This document shows, piece after piece, positions 62,962 to 64,000 of a stretch of DNA of 64,000 bases (positions are counted from its first letter, which is position 1; each line of letters begins with the position of its first letter). The position numbers and the translations under genes were made by a program. The notes under the pieces were generated by a model. It had not been told where the DNA came from. It searched no databases and saw nothing but the letters and a program-made list of their open reading frames with translations. This DNA is from Nonlabens ulvanivorans. GTDB lineage: Bacteria; Bacteroidota; Bacteroidia; Flavobacteriales; Flavobacteriaceae. The stretch spans positions 248,001 through 312,000 of the forward strand of contig NZ_JPJI01000026.1 of assembly GCF_000732625.1 (NCBI RefSeq), read 5' to 3'.

Positions 62962-63608
62962 TTAACGCATTTAAAGATTCGGTTTCAAAAATAAAGAAAA
63001 TGCCTTTACCAGGTTTTGAAGCGCAACTTAAAATGGCTGCAGTAGAACGACTAGAAGAATTGCAACGCGAGTCGCTACGTAAAAAAACACCTCGCAAGGC
63101 AGCTGTTATGATGCTAGTATATCCCGTAAAAGATATCGCTCATTTTGTTCTCATCGAACGCATGATTTCTAAAGGTGCTCATAGTGGTCAGATAGCATTT
63201 CCTGGCGGCCGTAAGGAAGAAGAAGATCAAGATGATGCTGTTACCGCTATAAGAGAGACTCATGAAGAAGTAGGCATAATGCCAGAACATCAAGAAATTA
63301 TCACTGCAGGCACTCCTATCTATATTCCTCCTAGTAATTATATGGTAGCTCCTTTTCTCGCTTTCGCGAAAGCGGAATTAAAATTCACAAGACAGCCTAG
63401 CGAGGTTAAATCTATCATAGAGGTACCATTACATGAGTTAATGGACCCTACAAACGTGAGCCAACATACACTCTCTACTAGCTATGCAACAGATATAACA
63501 GTACCATGTTATTATCTACAAAACCAAGTCGTTTGGGGTGCTACTGCAATGATGCTCTCAGAATTTAAAACTATGTTACAAGAAAGTTTATCTTTAAGGC
63601 ATGACTAA
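62952..63608 (+). CDS. Nudix hydrolase, CoA pyrophosphatase type
   Basis: 218 residues from TTG 62952. The Nudix box is GGRKEEEDQDDAVTAIRETH then EEVGI near 85-109, preceded by HSGQIAFPGG, typical of YeaB/NudL enzymes that split CoA. I keep the TTG start because FNAFKDSVSKIKKMPLPG, before the first ATG (63000), matches the conserved start of relatives. This makes it overlap the divergent cyclophilin gene. A palindrome copy (63359-63374) encodes LAFAKAE near residue 138. Confidence 0.88.
   Translation: MISFNAFKDSVSKIKKMPLPGFEAQLKMAAVERLEELQRESLRKKTPRKAAVMMLVYPVKDIAHFVLIERMISKGAHSGQIAFPGGRKEEEDQDDAVTAIRETHEEVGIMPEHQEIITAGTPIYIPPSNYMVAPFLAFAKAELKFTRQPSEVKSIIEVPLHELMDPTNVSQHTLSTSYATDITVPCYYLQNQVVWGATAMMLSEFKTMLQESLSLRHD
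63359..63374. repeat. Dispersed palindrome copy 15 (inside the Nudix gene)
   Basis: Perfect CGCTTTCGCGAAAGCG, read as Ala-Phe-Ala-Lys-Ala. Confidence 0.9.
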
Positions 63609-64000
63609 AAAGGCTTTTTTTATAACAGTGCTACTGGGACTACTTTCAATTGTGGCACTGGCTCAAGAACGTGTATTTATAGACTTTGGCTCTACTAATG
63701 AAGATCTAGCAAGTCGGGAATACATCAACAATATTTCAACCAGTTATCAAGCTGGCTATTCAAACGGTGTATTATTATATAATCATTTAGGTGTTTCATC
63801 AGGAATTAACCTCAAAGTGCATGACGCTTGGTTAAATATTAACCTATCAGGTTCATTAGACCCTTCATATCAGGTGAACGTTGCTCAATCTGCAAGTAGA
63901 GATAGTTTTTTTGGTGCCACAAGTTCATTTAATGGCGGCACTCAGGTGACAGGTGGATTTAAATTAAGACAGTTAGATCCTAATAAATTTTACAGCTTTT
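63601..64000 (+). CDS. Secreted protein, N-terminal part (3' partial)
   Basis: At least 133 residues; the frame runs off the window end. It overlaps the Nudix stop by 8 bp. A signal peptide (MTKKAFFITVLLGLLSIVALAQ) is followed by RVFIDFGSTNEDLASREYIN, a start seen in Bacteroidota cell-surface proteins of jelly-roll type. The rest of the protein is outside the window, so the function cannot be named. Confidence 0.75.
   Translation, partial: MTKKAFFITVLLGLLSIVALAQERVFIDFGSTNEDLASREYINNISTSYQAGYSNGVLLYNHLGVSSGINLKVHDAWLNINLSGSLDPSYQVNVAQSASRDSFFGATSSFNGGTQVTGGFKLRQLDPNKFYSF

Noticed and set aside
3158-63374. The palindrome as inverted ends of a mobile element or a phage attachment site
   Set aside because: Copies are single, evenly scattered and not paired around transposase or integrase genes.
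1-64000. tRNA, rRNA, insertion sequences, prophage and defence systems
   Set aside because: I found no cloverleaf, rRNA segment, transposase, integrase or recognised defence gene in the window.

Overview
The window comes from a marine-type member of the Flavobacteriaceae (Bacteroidota), most like Nonlabens or a close relative. The genus is inference. The reasons are low GC with clean Bacteroidota -7/-33 promoters (TTTG-N19-TAnnTTTG), a fused CcoNO subunit, LytS/LytTR sensor pairs, many short SPII lipoproteins, Bacteroidota-type curli genes, and a 16-bp palindrome (CGCTTTCGCGAAAGCG) found about 15 times. I found no tRNA, rRNA, CRISPR array, insertion sequence or prophage. The one clear RNA gene is the SRP RNA (ffs).

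Layout. 1-3.2 kb: a 5'-truncated two-component propeller histidine kinase and its LytTR regulator. 3.2-12.0 kb (mostly minus strand): YihY/BrkB; 5-oxoprolinase genes pxpABC with an NRAMP-like transporter and a DUF2891 lipoprotein; a TrkH/KtrB potassium transporter; a GH13 alpha-amylase lipoprotein. 12.2-15.7 kb: a sterol-desaturase-like hydroxylase and two tandem secreted paralogues. 15.8-27.8 kb is a respiratory island: hemJ and hemN, then on the minus strand ccoI-ccoS-ccoNO-ccoQ-ccoP-ccoG-ccoH, a SafE-like membrane protein and a 47-residue membrane peptide, with a divergent Crp/Fnr regulator. 27.8-31.8 kb: SDR enzyme, SRP RNA, glutaminyl cyclotransferase, thioesterase and a lipoprotein. 32.2-39.6 kb (minus): a complete curli (type VIII secretion) operon with two very large curlins, a small minor curlin, CsgE, CsgF, CsgG and an extra propeller-type lipoprotein. 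40.1-50.6 kb: htpG, OmpA-family proteins, a second LytS/LytTR pair with a separate membrane protein, a 3-methyladenine glycosylase and a DEAD-box helicase. 50.7-64 kb: lipoprotein pair, two MsrB, purE, M3 peptidase, ECF sigma factor with a small zinc-finger partner, UbiA-like protein, gcvP, a FabH-like synthase, cyclophilin, Nudix hydrolase and a 3'-truncated secreted protein.

The strongest new observations are these. (1) A local Fnr-type regulon: the dyad TGAyAATTrTCA lies upstream of hemN, ccoS, ccoI and fnr. In the first three promoters its centre is exactly 36.5 bp from the last base of the -7 box (class II geometry), and at fnr it is 11 bp further away. (2) The curli operon has a CsgG fused to a beta-barrel-like region, a CsgE with an extra N-terminal domain resembling CsgH, an extra cotranscribed surface lipoprotein, and stem-loops after each large curlin gene. 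(3) The NRAMP-like protein next to pxpABC lacks both metal-binding motifs of that family. (4) The dispersed palindrome occurs inside eight coding regions in three reading frames, and its variants keep base pairing (T-A, T-G, C-G), which suggests selection on a folded element.
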